A DNA stretch of 64,000 nt from Cyclobacteriaceae bacterium. GTDB lineage: Bacteria; Bacteroidota; Bacteroidia; Cytophagales; Cyclobacteriaceae. Within the stretch, counting starts at the first letter, position 1, and each line of letters begins with the position of its first letter. A program made the translations under genes and the position numbers. Of this stretch, positions 15,754 through 24,494 are shown one piece after another. The stretch covers positions 1,163,501-1,227,500 of the forward strand of contig CP075525.1 of NCBI GenBank assembly GCA_025808415.1, read 5' to 3'. The notes under the pieces are model-generated. The model had not been told where the DNA came from, ran no database searches, and saw only the letters and a program-made list of their open reading frames with translations.

Positions 15754-16503
15754 ATGGATCAACAAAAGCATTGGAACACCATTGCCCCTACCTATGAAGA
15801 CGAAATTTTTGATGTATTCAAAAGCGATAAGCGTAAAATACTTTCCCGTTATTTTAAGAAACACGCGAACAAAAGCCACCGTGCTATCGACTTCGGTTGT
15901 GGTGTAGGTAAGGCATTTCCTTACCTGGCTCCAGCGTTTAAACAAGTACTTGCACTGGATATTTCTGAAGAGTGCCTGGCCAATGCCCGCCAACGGCCCT
16001 ATAAAAACATCGTGTTCAAACACGCTGACTTATCGAACCCACGGTTAAAAGTTGCGCCTGCTGAGTTTGCTTTTTGCTGCAACGTAATCATGTTGCCCGA
16101 AGTAGAGAAGAATAGTATCATGTTCAGGAACATCTGGAAATCGCTGAAGAAAGGAGGAACCGCAGTGATTGTTTTGCCCTCGCTTGAATCGGTTTTACAT
16201 GCTTCGTGGCAACTGATCCGTTTATACAAAAAGGAGGGTGTTGATTTGAAAGCTATACCTGCCCATGAGTTTGATTACTTTCAAGCCAGTAAGCCTGATC
16301 TTATACAGGGCATAATCCATATCAACAAGGTGCCCACCAAGCACTATACCCACAGTGAATTAATGGTACTGATGCGCAAAGCCGGCTTTGCCGTAACGGC
16401 AATTGAAAAAATCGAATACAATTGGAATACCGAGTTTGCCAGTGCACCCGCTTCGTTAAAGGATCCTTATCCATGGGATTGGTTAGTGGCCTGTAAAAAA
16501 TAA
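15754..16503 (+). CDS. Class I SAM-dependent methyltransferase
   Basis: 249 residues with methyltransferase motif I DFGCGVGKA (about 46-54), an acidic residue at the end of strand 2 (LALDISEEC) and the post-I region typical of UbiE/Methyltransf_11 enzymes. No signal peptide. The substrate is not evident. The galactokinase gene starts 8 bp downstream, so the two are probably one transcript, although no biochemical link is obvious. Confidence 0.85.
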   Translation: MDQQKHWNTIAPTYEDEIFDVFKSDKRKILSRYFKKHANKSHRAIDFGCGVGKAFPYLAPAFKQVLALDISEECLANARQRPYKNIVFKHADLSNPRLKVAPAEFAFCCNVIMLPEVEKNSIMFRNIWKSLKKGGTAVIVLPSLESVLHASWQLIRLYKKEGVDLKAIPAHEFDYFQASKPDLIQGIIHINKVPTKHYTHSELMVLMRKAGFAVTAIEKIEYNWNTEFASAPASLKDPYPWDWLVACKK

Positions 16504-16511
16504 AATCGTTT

Positions 16512-17675
16512 ATGGTAGAAAGTTTGCGCAAGGTATTTTCTGGCCGGTACACGGGCGAACCGTTAATTGTGCGATCACCCGGGCGTATAAACCTGATTGG
16601 CGAGCACACCGATTATAACAATGGTTTTGTATTGCCAGCAGCCATCGATAAAGCCGTTTATGTGGCTATAGGTAAGAACAACAGCGAAGTTGTTCGCCTA
16701 TTTGCTTCTGCGTACAATGATTTTGTTGAAACACCCTTATCGGCTATTGTGCCCGCTGCTAAAAAGACCTGGACTAATTATATACTCGGTGTAGTTGACC
16801 AATTTCAAAAACGGGGATACCACGTGCGCGGTTTTGATTTGGCTATAACGGGTGATGTGCCCCTCGGTGCTGGCTTATCATCGTCAGCTGCTGTGGAGTG
16901 CGCTGTGGCATTTGCGCTCAATGAAATTTTTGATTTCAGGCTAAACCGTCTGGATTTGGTAAAACTTGCCCAGAAGGCAGAGCATGAATTTGCAGGAGTG
17001 ATGTGTGGCATAATGGATCAGTTTGCCAGTGTGTTTGGCAAGAAGGATCATGTTATTAAACTGGATTGCCGCTCGTTGGATTTTGAGTATGTGCCCCTTA
17101 AACTTAAGGGGTACAAGCTGCTGCTTGTTGATTCGCAGGTGAAGCATTCGCTTGCATCTTCTGCCTACAACAAAAGACGCGAAGAATGCCAGATGAGCGT
17201 GGAGTTGATCCGGAAGAAGTACCCAATCGTTTTAAGTTTGCGTGATGCAACGCCCGAAATGCTTTATGAATGCATTAAACCGATAGATGATATACTTTTT
17301 AAGCGAGCAAGCTTTGTGGTGAATGAAATTATGCGTGTACCCCTGGCATGCAACGACCTGACCGAGAACAACATCCAAGCGTTTGGGCAAAAGATGTTTA
17401 CCACGCACGAAGGCCTGAGCACACAATATGAAGTGAGTTGCCGCGAACTGGATTTTTTAGTTGATCGGGTAAAAGTTATTCCATCGGTTTTAGGCGCCCG
17501 TATGATGGGCGGAGGCTTTGGGGGATGTACCCTTAATATTGTGGAAGAAAGCACAGTTGATGACCTTATTGATTTCCTTGCGCAGCAGTATTATGAGGCC
17601 TTCTCCATTAACCTGAAAACCTATCCGGTAAACCTGGAAGAAGGTACGGGCATTGTTGGTTCTAGTTTAGTTTAA
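16512..17675 (+). CDS. galK: Galactokinase
   Basis: 387 residues, the usual length. It has the galactokinase signature GRINLIGEHTDYNNG (about 25-39), the GHMP ATP-binding loop PLGAGLSSSAA (about 120-130) and the C-terminal GHMP motif MGGGFGGC (about 342-349). It phosphorylates galactose to galactose-1-phosphate in the Leloir pathway. No galT or galE neighbours are present; the preceding methyltransferase gene is the only apparent operon partner. The 3' end overlaps the end of the convergent TonB-like gene by 14 bp. Confidence 0.95.
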   Translation: MVESLRKVFSGRYTGEPLIVRSPGRINLIGEHTDYNNGFVLPAAIDKAVYVAIGKNNSEVVRLFASAYNDFVETPLSAIVPAAKKTWTNYILGVVDQFQKRGYHVRGFDLAITGDVPLGAGLSSSAAVECAVAFALNEIFDFRLNRLDLVKLAQKAEHEFAGVMCGIMDQFASVFGKKDHVIKLDCRSLDFEYVPLKLKGYKLLLVDSQVKHSLASSAYNKRREECQMSVELIRKKYPIVLSLRDATPEMLYECIKPIDDILFKRASFVVNEIMRVPLACNDLTENNIQAFGQKMFTTHEGLSTQYEVSCRELDFLVDRVKVIPSVLGARMMGGGFGGCTLNIVEESTVDDLIDFLAQQYYEAFSINLKTYPVNLEEGTGIVGSSLV

Positions 17676-18333
17676 AATAAACCGGAAGGATTTTTCTTAC
17701 GGCTACCGGTTTACCGCGCTGTTTGCCGGGTTCCCAGCGCACCAGTTTAAGCACACGAATAGCTTCTTCATCGCAGCCCGCACCAATTCCTTGCACTACT
17801 TTAAAGTTTACGGGCTCACCAAATTCATTAATGACAAACTCTACAAAAACTTTACCTTCGGTACCCGTGCGTTTGGCGAGCGATGGATATTTAACGGATT
17901 TAGCCAGGTGTTTATAAAATGTATTGAACCCACCAACGGGCACAGGCATTTTTTCCACAATCAAAAAAGTGTCGGATGGGGTTTCAATCGGTATCTCAAT
18001 CTGAAGTGTCCCAACAGGAACCTCACTATTTGTTTCAACAACAATGTCATCAGCAGGAGCAGTTTCTGTTTCTGCAACTTCAATCTTAGTTAAATCAAAA
18101 ATCTTTACTTCTTTTTGCCTGGGTATTTCCGGTGCTTCTGTAACAACTAAAGGCACATCAGTATAGGTGTAAAGCATTTCGCCTGTAGGGTCGGATGGGG
18201 GAGTGTAGGATCCTACGCGACTTCTCCATTCAAAGGCCATGATAATCAACGCAGTGCTGATGGCTATGCCGAGTAAAAAGAAATGTTTCGAAAAGCGATG
18301 AATGTCTTTTGAAGGATTTTTCTTGGGTTCCAT
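17662..18333 (-). CDS. TonB-family energy-transduction protein
   Basis: 223 residues: one membrane helix (about 15-38), a periplasmic linker rich in Pro, Glu and Thr, and a C-terminal TonB domain (about 140-223) with VFVEFVINEFGEPVNFKVVQG and the VRWEPGKQRGKPV segment typical of the family. It would couple the proton gradient to outer-membrane receptors. It is the last gene of a three-gene unit with a small membrane protein and a sigma factor. Confidence 0.88.
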   Translation of the reverse strand: MEPKKNPSKDIHRFSKHFFLLGIAISTALIIMAFEWRSRVGSYTPPSDPTGEMLYTYTDVPLVVTEAPEIPRQKEVKIFDLTKIEVAETETAPADDIVVETNSEVPVGTLQIEIPIETPSDTFLIVEKMPVPVGGFNTFYKHLAKSVKYPSLAKRTGTEGKVFVEFVINEFGEPVNFKVVQGIGAGCDEEAIRVLKLVRWEPGKQRGKPVAVRKILPVYFKLN

Positions 18334-18365
18334 AGGCCAGGTGTTTTGTTACACCCTCCTAATCA

Positions 18366-18638
18366 TCAGCCGTCAGTAAAGTCACTGGCAGGTGAATGAA
18401 AAATTTCGGGAGTTGTTGTTTTTGATGATTTCCCGGTTTGTTTGGCTTCCCAGCGCATAACAATGAGCAGAATAATAAGCAAGAATAGTACAACCAGGAA
18501 ATACGTAAATACGCGTACAATACGCTTTAGCCGTGTATCACGGTCGTGCTGGCGCATGAGCTCAGCGTAATTGCGGTGTCGTGCAATACGCCCGGTACTC
18601 ATCAGGTTCCGTCTTAGCCGTATTTCATTTCTTCCCAT
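18366..18638 (-). CDS. Small single-pass membrane protein downstream of a sigma factor
   Basis: 90 residues: a very basic N-terminal half with many Arg residues, one membrane helix at about 44-64 and a short Ser/Thr-rich outside tail. Its start overlaps the end of the sigma-factor gene by 14 bp. The position is that of an anti-sigma factor, but it has none of the usual zinc-binding or RsiW-like motifs, so an anti-sigma role is only a possibility. Confidence 0.6.
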   Translation of the reverse strand: MGRNEIRLRRNLMSTGRIARHRNYAELMRQHDRDTRLKRIVRVFTYFLVVLFLLIILLIVMRWEAKQTGKSSKTTTPEIFHSPASDFTDG

Positions 18639-19329
18639 CGTACTTGATGCTGAGTTTAAAGTTTTTTCTTAGCCGGTCCAATGCCCGGTAGGTTCGCATC
18701 TTGGCACCACTTTCCGTGATGTTAAGAATGTATGCAATTTCCTTAAAGTCTTTGTCTTCAAAAAACCGAAGTTCAAGCACTTCCAGCATTTCGGTAGGTA
18801 GTTCCTTTAAATAACTGATCATGCGCTGCACCAATTCTTCATCTGGCCCATCCGATCCAATCTCTACCAATTCTTTTACGCGTATTTCTTCTATACTGAA
18901 CACACGGGTGGCTTTTTGTTTCCGGTAGTGCTTGTTTACCTCGTTGGCTGCGATACGGTACAACCAGGCCGATACGGGTACACCCCTGAATTCAAACCGG
19001 TTAACATTGTTCAGGGCATTAAGGAAAGTCTGCGAACACAAGTCGGCAGTAAGTTCTTCATCATCGGTTTGCCGGTAAATGAAATTGAAAATTTTGTCGA
19101 AATACTTTTCGTAAAGTTCGCCAAACGCCTGCGGGTCCTTTCTCGATTTTTCGAGGATGGTATACTCATGGCGTATTTCTTCATCCGATAGCAAGGGGTA
19201 ATCTTTGCTTAATAATCCGAAGGTTTTATGAAAGTCACAACTGAAGGTTAAGCGGTATTTTTGATTTTCACGATAATGCACTACATTGATTCCCTTTAGT
19301 TCACAAGCCCATGCGCTATTTCGCCTCAT
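18625..19329 (-). CDS. RNA polymerase sigma factor, ECF type
   Basis: The core spans about residues 58-230 of the 234-residue frame: region 2 (AFGELYEKYFDKIFNFIYR... SAWLYRIAANEVNKHYRK) and region 4 (LEVLELRFFEDKDFKEIAYIL... GAKMRTYRALDRLRK). The ATG at 19329 gives an unusual 55-residue extension and would overlap the divergent gene at 19311 by 19 bp; no other ATG exists before region 2, so a downstream GTG or TTG may be the true start. It heads a unit with the small membrane protein and TonB-like protein. Confidence 0.82.
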   Translation of the reverse strand: MRRNSAWACELKGINVVHYRENQKYRLTFSCDFHKTFGLLSKDYPLLSDEEIRHEYTILEKSRKDPQAFGELYEKYFDKIFNFIYRQTDDEELTADLCSQTFLNALNNVNRFEFRGVPVSAWLYRIAANEVNKHYRKQKATRVFSIEEIRVKELVEIGSDGPDEELVQRMISYLKELPTEMLEVLELRFFEDKDFKEIAYILNITESGAKMRTYRALDRLRKNFKLSIKYDGKK

Positions 19330-19781
19330 TGGTTTTTTCGGTATTCATCCTTGATTCATGCGTGCGTGGGGTGGATCCATCTGCTTTACGGGAAGAGTTA
19401 CTTCAGGCTGATAGGGATTTTTGTGCGATGGCAACCGAAAAAGGTATTGATGAAGCCTTTCTTTATTATGCCGATGAGAAAGTGATTAAACCCGTTCACG
19501 GCCGGCAACCCGTGGTTGGCAAGTTTGCGCTTATGCAATGGCATAAAGAAAACCCTGCCGGTGATGAAAAACTTACCTGGTACCCGCTGCGTGCCGAGGG
19601 TAGCGGAACATTGGGTTACACTTTTGGCGGTTATGAATTGCGAACAAAATCAAAAACCGGTACTGATACGGTGTATTATGGCAACTATGTTTCTGTTTGG
19701 AAACGGAAAAGTGATGGAAACTGGCGCTACGTAGTGGACATGGGCAACCCAACAGATGGCCCGGTTACGTTAAAGCGCTGA
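19311..19781 (+). CDS. DUF4440/NTF2-like lipoprotein
   Basis: 156 residues with a lipoprotein signal (lipobox LDSC at about residue 17). The mature part has the NTF2-like alpha-plus-beta pattern: an N-terminal helix (LREELLQADRDFCAMATEKG), then strands ending VWKRKSDGNWRYVVDMGNP, the signature of DUF4440-type proteins. Some members bind small ligands; no catalytic residues can be assigned. Divergent from the sigma-factor gene. Confidence 0.75.
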   Translation: MRYFASLVFSVFILDSCVRGVDPSALREELLQADRDFCAMATEKGIDEAFLYYADEKVIKPVHGRQPVVGKFALMQWHKENPAGDEKLTWYPLRAEGSGTLGYTFGGYELRTKSKTGTDTVYYGNYVSVWKRKSDGNWRYVVDMGNPTDGPVTLKR

Positions 19782-19946
19782 TCGGTTAAGGCTCCCGGTA
19801 ACATTGGGGTGAAAAGTTATTATTATGGTAGACTGTCCATTACCTTAACTTAATACACGAAGCATTTCTTTGCAGCAGAATCCAACACACATCGGTAGAA
19901 TCTCTTCATAAAGTTTAGGTTAATGATATTTCTGCTAGGATTTTAG

Positions 19947-19969
19947 AAAGCCCCTGGACGAGGGGCTTT
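19947..19969. terminator. Hairpin between convergent genes
   Basis: A perfect 9-bp stem AAAGCCCCT/AGGGGCTTT with loop GGACG lies between the 3' ends of the convergent genes at 19781 and 20017. The T-rich flanks are short, so it may serve both directions weakly. The remaining 19782-20016 DNA holds nothing else recognisable. Confidence 0.65.
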
Positions 19970-20016
19970 CGCTTTTGGGCAGTGGTTAAAATAGAAAATT
20001 TATTCGTACCTCATTT

Positions 20017-20919
20017 CTAGATATCCTTTTTACGATTAACCGGTACCAGAATGCGCAGCGATGCAGGTTTAAGTTTTATCCTGAACAATGAATCAACACC
20101 ACAAGGCTCACCATCAATATGGTACGATACTGGTTTCGGTGTACTAATCGATCCTTCTTTCAGGGTAAGGGATTCGTACAGATCGTTGTTTCGAAGCTTG
20201 CGCGTAAACATCAGGTAGGCAAACCTGAAACCTTTATGCAACGCGACTTTTTTGAGGATAGCCAGGTGAAGCAAGTGATCGGTAACAGAGGCTTGTGGTG
20301 AGATGCGTGCGTTGTTACCGTATTGTGATGAATTTGCAATGGCCACTATAAATTTCTTTTTTAACTGAAGGATTTTTCCGTTTTCTTCAACGGCCAGGTC
20401 GAAAGTTTTAAAGCGAACATATTCGCGTACTACCAGTTTAGCGTATCCCCAAAATCCTCGTTTTTTATTTTCGCCAAACAGGTTGGCCACATGCCCGTCA
20501 AAACCAATACCCGAAACATTTATGGAGAGCTTATCATTCATCAGGAAAGTGTCCATAGTTTGTACGCTGCTTTTGAAAAGTATCTCCAATGATTTTGGTA
20601 AGTGCATAGGGATTTGAAGATGGCGTGCCAATCCGTTCCCTGATCCTTTCGGCAATATTCCCATTGGCATGTTCGAATCAACAAGCCCTTGTGCTACTTC
20701 GTTAACCGTGCCATCACCACCCACGGCAATAACGGCATCATAGTTATTCATACTTTCTTTGGCCAACTGGGTAGCATGCCCTGGCCTTTTGGTAAATTCA
20801 ATTGTGCATTCTACATCGTTTTTCTCACAAGCATCTAAAATTTTCCCTTCGACCTGGGGTCGAAAGCCCTTGCCTGAATATTTATTGATAATGAATAATA
20901 GCTTCTTAAATTCGCTCAT
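20017..20919 (-). CDS. Diacylglycerol kinase-family lipid kinase
   Basis: 300 residues with the catalytic-domain nucleotide loop VGGDGTVNEVAQGL (about 66-79) and the PKGSGNGLARHL motif (about 90-101), typical of YegS/DgkB/LCB5-like lipid kinases. A C-terminal beta-rich domain carries the conserved IDGEPCG motif. It phosphorylates a lipid alcohol, probably diacylglycerol or a sphingoid base; the substrate is not decided by the sequence. Divergent from the YopX-like gene with a 29-bp gap. Confidence 0.88.
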   Translation of the reverse strand: MSEFKKLLFIINKYSGKGFRPQVEGKILDACEKNDVECTIEFTKRPGHATQLAKESMNNYDAVIAVGGDGTVNEVAQGLVDSNMPMGILPKGSGNGLARHLQIPMHLPKSLEILFKSSVQTMDTFLMNDKLSINVSGIGFDGHVANLFGENKKRGFWGYAKLVVREYVRFKTFDLAVEENGKILQLKKKFIVAIANSSQYGNNARISPQASVTDHLLHLAILKKVALHKGFRFAYLMFTRKLRNNDLYESLTLKEGSISTPKPVSYHIDGEPCGVDSLFRIKLKPASLRILVPVNRKKDI

Positions 20920-20948
20920 AGCGTGTCAACATTACTAAAAATAAGTGA

Positions 20949-21296
20949 ATGAAGGAATTTAAACCCCGTACGTTCAAGTTTAAAGCCTGGAACAAAGAGG
21001 CAAGGTTGCTGCTTAAACTGAGCAGCATTGATTGTGTGAAAGGCGAGCTTTATAAAAGAGACCACATTCTGCTTCAGTTTACCGGTTTGCATGATAAACA
21101 TGACGAGGAAATTTATGAAATGGATATTTTGCTAAGGCAGGATAAGAAATTTTTAGTTCGCTGGTCCGAAGAAAACAATGGGTGGTATATCTTAACTTAT
21201 CCTGACCGTGATTCTCCTGAGCCTTTGAAACAGGATATAGCCGTTACCATGAAGCGTTTGTGCAATTACTTCGAATCGGAGGGTAATCATCTATAG
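20949..21296 (+). CDS. YopX-like protein
   Basis: 115 residues matching the YopX pattern: FKFKAWNKE at the N-terminus, then LLQFTGLHDKHDEEIYEMDIL in place of the typical QFTGLKDKNGKEIYEGDIV, then strands around VRWSEENNGWYI. YopX proteins are usually encoded by phages of Firmicutes and Bacteroidota and have no assigned biochemical role. No other phage gene is nearby, so this is either a chromosomal relative or a relic of an old transfer. Confidence 0.6.
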   Translation: MKEFKPRTFKFKAWNKEARLLLKLSSIDCVKGELYKRDHILLQFTGLHDKHDEEIYEMDILLRQDKKFLVRWSEENNGWYILTYPDRDSPEPLKQDIAVTMKRLCNYFESEGNHL

Positions 21297-21309
21297 CTAC
21301 CAGGCCGCG

Positions 21310-21555
21310 TTATTTTTTCGCTTTGAGTTTTTCTTCAATATAGTTCACCGCGGCACCAATGGTGGCAAGTTTTTCGGCATCGTCATCTGGAATGCGGATG
21401 TCGAAAGTTTGTTCAAAATCCATAACAATCTCTGCATAATCAAGGGAATCGATGCCAAGGTCTTTCACCAAATTGGCCTCCGGGTTTATTTCTGACTCGG
21501 CAATTCCCAATTTATCAATAAGTATGCGGGCAACTTTTTCAGATACGTCAGACAT
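21310..21555 (-). CDS. acpP: Acyl carrier protein
   Basis: 81 residues from the ATG complementary to 21553-21555 (an upstream ATG would add 12 unlikely residues). The four-helix ACP fold is evident, with Ser37 in the GIDSLDY motif as the 4'-phosphopantetheine site and the acidic helix 2. It carries acyl chains in the cytoplasm. No fab genes are adjacent, so it may be the main ACP or a second dedicated one; the sequence alone does not decide. Confidence 0.85.
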   Translation of the reverse strand: MSDVSEKVARILIDKLGIAESEINPEANLVKDLGIDSLDYAEIVMDFEQTFDIRIPDDDAEKLATIGAAVNYIEEKLKAKK

Positions 21556-21630
21556 AGCGTGTAAAAAATTTCGTAAATGTATTAAACCCAATTAACTTAA
21601 AGAAACAGGTGTTCTTTAAACTTGGCCATT

Positions 21631-22989
21631 TTAAAAGCGCATAAAAAATTCAGTGCCTTTGCCAACCGTTGATTTTACTGTTAATGATCCTTGGTGCTGG
21701 CGCATGATCTGGCGCGATAGACTCAGGCCAATTCCAGAGCCTGTTTTCTTGGTTGTAAAAAAGGGTATGAATATTTTTTCCAGGGCTTCCGGGTCGATGC
21801 CCGTACCATTATCCTTTACTGAAATAACAGGCCTAAGTTTGTCGTTGAAATAACCGCGGATAGTAATGTTCTTCTCCTCCTGATCCTCAAACGCCTGACT
21901 GGCATTTTTAACGAGGTTTATGAGCACCTGCTCAATCAAGCCCCGGTCTGCCAATATGGTTAAGTCAGGTGGATCAAGTTCGATTGTTAACCGGATATTT
22001 TTTTCGGTGAGTTCTTTTTTGTGCAGCATGGCTATTTCATCAAGCAAGGAGCATACTAAAAACGACTGCAGGCGGGGTTTGGGTATATGGGTCAGGCTTC
22101 TGAACTCTTTTACAAACTGGATCAGGTTTTCACTTCGCTTGCTAATGGTTTGCAGGGAAAGGTGGATGTCGGCAAGTTGTTCCCTTTGCAAAGGCTTATC
22201 TTCTGTGGCATTAACGTGGTCCCTGATTTCATCTTCCATCGTGCCTGCCAATGACGAAATGGGTGTAACTGAATTCATGATTTCGTGTGTAAGCACACGC
22301 ACCAGGTTTTGCCAGGCCTCCATTTCTTTTTCTTCCAGCTCGCTTTGGATGTTTTGAAGCGAAATAAGTTTCATGTTTTCGCCACGCAGGGTAAGCTCAA
22401 TGGCATAAATGGAAAGTTGAAAAATATCTTCACCGATTTTTAGTCGTATTAATTCACGCCCGCCTGTTTTTAGTTTTTGAAAAATATGCACCAGGTTACC
22501 ATCAATTTCTTTCAGGTCATCCAGTACATCGGCTTTTGTTACTTTAAGTAATTTGCGTGCTGCACTGTTGCAGATTTCAATTTTTCCGGTGTGCTCATTG
22601 AAAATGACCAAACCAATACCTACATGCATGACAATGTTTTTATAGAATAGGTATTCCGTATCTTTTTCCTGTCGTTTATTCCTGAGTTTGGCCAGTGCTT
22701 CATTTAGTTCATCATGAAAGCGCTGCACATATGGATCTTTACTGTCGGTTTTGAAAGTGGCAGAAAAATCATCAAAGCTAACGGAATCTAAAAATGAAGC
22801 GATGTCTTTGTTTGACTGATCTACCATGTCAATGAGTTGCTTGATTTGGAACAACGTGATGGCCAAAAACGTAAGCGCCACAATGTAGCTTCCACGATCG
22901 AACATAAAATAACCGAAGGCCAGGATGCTGATGGCCAGAAAGATTATCCGGGGAACAACCGGGGATTTCCAGTTGAACTTATAGTCCAT
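21631..22989 (-). CDS. NtrB-type sensor histidine kinase
   Basis: 452 residues: two membrane helices (about 14-28 and 35-50), a coiled coil, a PAS-like domain (about 115-210), a HisKA domain with His235 in RVLTHEIMNSVTP, and a HATPase domain (N-box QVLINLVKNASQAF, G-boxes DNGTGIDP and GSGIGLSLS). It pairs with the sigma-54 activator upstream, whose gene overlaps it by 11 bp. The stimulus is unknown. Confidence 0.9.
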   Translation of the reverse strand: MDYKFNWKSPVVPRIIFLAISILAFGYFMFDRGSYIVALTFLAITLFQIKQLIDMVDQSNKDIASFLDSVSFDDFSATFKTDSKDPYVQRFHDELNEALAKLRNKRQEKDTEYLFYKNIVMHVGIGLVIFNEHTGKIEICNSAARKLLKVTKADVLDDLKEIDGNLVHIFQKLKTGGRELIRLKIGEDIFQLSIYAIELTLRGENMKLISLQNIQSELEEKEMEAWQNLVRVLTHEIMNSVTPISSLAGTMEDEIRDHVNATEDKPLQREQLADIHLSLQTISKRSENLIQFVKEFRSLTHIPKPRLQSFLVCSLLDEIAMLHKKELTEKNIRLTIELDPPDLTILADRGLIEQVLINLVKNASQAFEDQEEKNITIRGYFNDKLRPVISVKDNGTGIDPEALEKIFIPFFTTKKTGSGIGLSLSRQIMRQHQGSLTVKSTVGKGTEFFMRF

Positions 22990-24346
22990 ACTTTTCCATT
23001 CTCCTGTAAAGCGAGGCGCGTGTTAAGCCCAATTCATCGGCTGCTTTTGAAATGTTTCCGCTATGCAGGTTAAGCGCTTTGGTAATGGCCGCTTTTTCAA
23101 CTTCGTCCAGGTTCAGGGTTTCGGCTGATAGCGATGAAACCGGGCGACTGAACAGGAAGTCGCTTTCCTGCAGCGAAGCGGAGTCGGTCATGATTACTGC
23201 CCGCTCGATAGCATGTTGTAATTCGCGGATGTTCCCGGGCCATGCGTAGCGCTTTAATTTATCCATGGCATTCGCGGAAATGGTAGTTACCTGCTTGTGG
23301 TATTTACGTGAATAATACTCCAGGTAATGTTGTGCCAGCAAAGCAATATCTTCCACGCGGTCGGAGAGGGGCGGTACTTTTATTTCAACGGTGTTGATGC
23401 GGTATAACAAATCCTGCCGGAAGGTTCCTTGTTCCACCATTTGGTGAAGGGGCATGTTGGTAGCACAAATCAATCGAATATCAACCGGCATAGGTTGGTT
23501 GGCACCCACACGGGTAACCTGCCGCGATTGCAATGCACTGAGTAATTTACTCTGCAGGGCCATGCTCAGGTTACCGATTTCATCCAGGAATAATGTGCCA
23601 CCATTGGCCAGTTCAAACCGTCCGGGCCGGTCTTCCCGCGCATCTGTAAAGGCTCCTTTTTTGTGACCGAACAGTTCGCTTTCAAAAAGGGTTTCTGTGA
23701 TGGCGCCCATATCAACCGAAACAAAACTTTTATCGCTGCGCAGTGATCGCTGGTGGATGGCGCGTGCAATCAGTTCTTTGCCGGTGCCGTTCTCACCCAG
23801 TATCAGTACATTGGCATCGGTTTTGGCTACCTTATCAATTAATCCGAAAACTTCTTTAATGGCCGGGCTTTCCCCGATGATTTCACCGAACGGTTTGCTG
23901 ATCTGTTCTTCCAGCATTTCCTTGGCTTTGCGAAGCTTGTCCACTTCGTTGTAAGATTGTTTCAACCGGATGGCCGTTGATATGGTTGCAATAAGTTTTT
24001 CGTTTTGCCACGGTTTCAGGATGAAATCCGTTGCACCTTGTTTAAGTGCCTTCACGGCCATCTCCACGTCACCAAAAGCTGTAATGAGTATCACCACGGC
24101 ATTGGGGTCTTTCTCCAGTATTTTTTCAAGCCAATAGAAGCCTTCTTTACCGCTGGTAATGTCCTTGCTGAAATTCATATCCAACAGGATAACGTCATAG
24201 GTATCGTTGTTGAGCAGGAACGGGATTTTGTTTGGGTTCTTTTCTATGATTACATGGTGGTTTTGCTTTTTCAGCAACATCTTGGCTGCCAATAAAACAT
24301 CCTCATCGTCATCGATCATCAAAATTTTTCCACCTTCAGGGTTCAT
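22979..24346 (-). CDS. NtrC-family sigma-54-dependent response regulator
   Basis: 455 residues: receiver domain (acidic residues at 12-14, phospho-acceptor D56 in VILLDMNFS), AAA+ domain with Walker A GENGTGKE and Walker B GTLFLDEIGN, and a C-terminal Fis-type helix-turn-helix (ISKAADELGLTRASLYRRMEKYG). The sigma-54 contact loop reads GAFTDA rather than GAFTGA, a variant that also occurs in many active relatives. It forms an operon with the kinase gene overlapping its 3' end. Confidence 0.92.
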   Translation of the reverse strand: MNPEGGKILMIDDDEDVLLAAKMLLKKQNHHVIIEKNPNKIPFLLNNDTYDVILLDMNFSKDITSGKEGFYWLEKILEKDPNAVVILITAFGDVEMAVKALKQGATDFILKPWQNEKLIATISTAIRLKQSYNEVDKLRKAKEMLEEQISKPFGEIIGESPAIKEVFGLIDKVAKTDANVLILGENGTGKELIARAIHQRSLRSDKSFVSVDMGAITETLFESELFGHKKGAFTDAREDRPGRFELANGGTLFLDEIGNLSMALQSKLLSALQSRQVTRVGANQPMPVDIRLICATNMPLHQMVEQGTFRQDLLYRINTVEIKVPPLSDRVEDIALLAQHYLEYYSRKYHKQVTTISANAMDKLKRYAWPGNIRELQHAIERAVIMTDSASLQESDFLFSRPVSSLSAETLNLDEVEKAAITKALNLHSGNISKAADELGLTRASLYRRMEKYGL

Positions 24347-24382
24347 AGTATAGATTTAAGTAGTGCCTAATATTTAAAAGTT

Positions 24383-24388
24383 GTGCCA
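24383..24388 (-). promoter_or_regulatory. Possible sigma-54 -24 half-site
   Basis: TGGCAC on the minus strand, about 40 bp before the regulator start, matches the -24 element. The expected -12 GC is absent (TTAA instead of TTGC), so this is weak. Confidence 0.2.
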
Positions 24389-24450
24389 GAACGTTTTATG
24401 TGTGATTCAGGGTAAAAAACCCATAATTTGTGTTCTACAATGTACAAAGA

Positions 24451-24466
24451 TGTTCATAAATGAACA
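24451..24466. promoter_or_regulatory. Inverted repeat TGTTCAT-AA-ATGAACA
   Basis: A perfect 7-bp inverted repeat with a 2-bp centre, about 105 bp upstream of the sigma-54 regulator gene and 29 bp beyond the end of the gene at 24495. It could be an activator or repressor site, possibly for the regulator itself. Confidence 0.35.
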
Positions 24467-24494
24467 CTTTTTATGCCCGGTATCGAACTATTGG

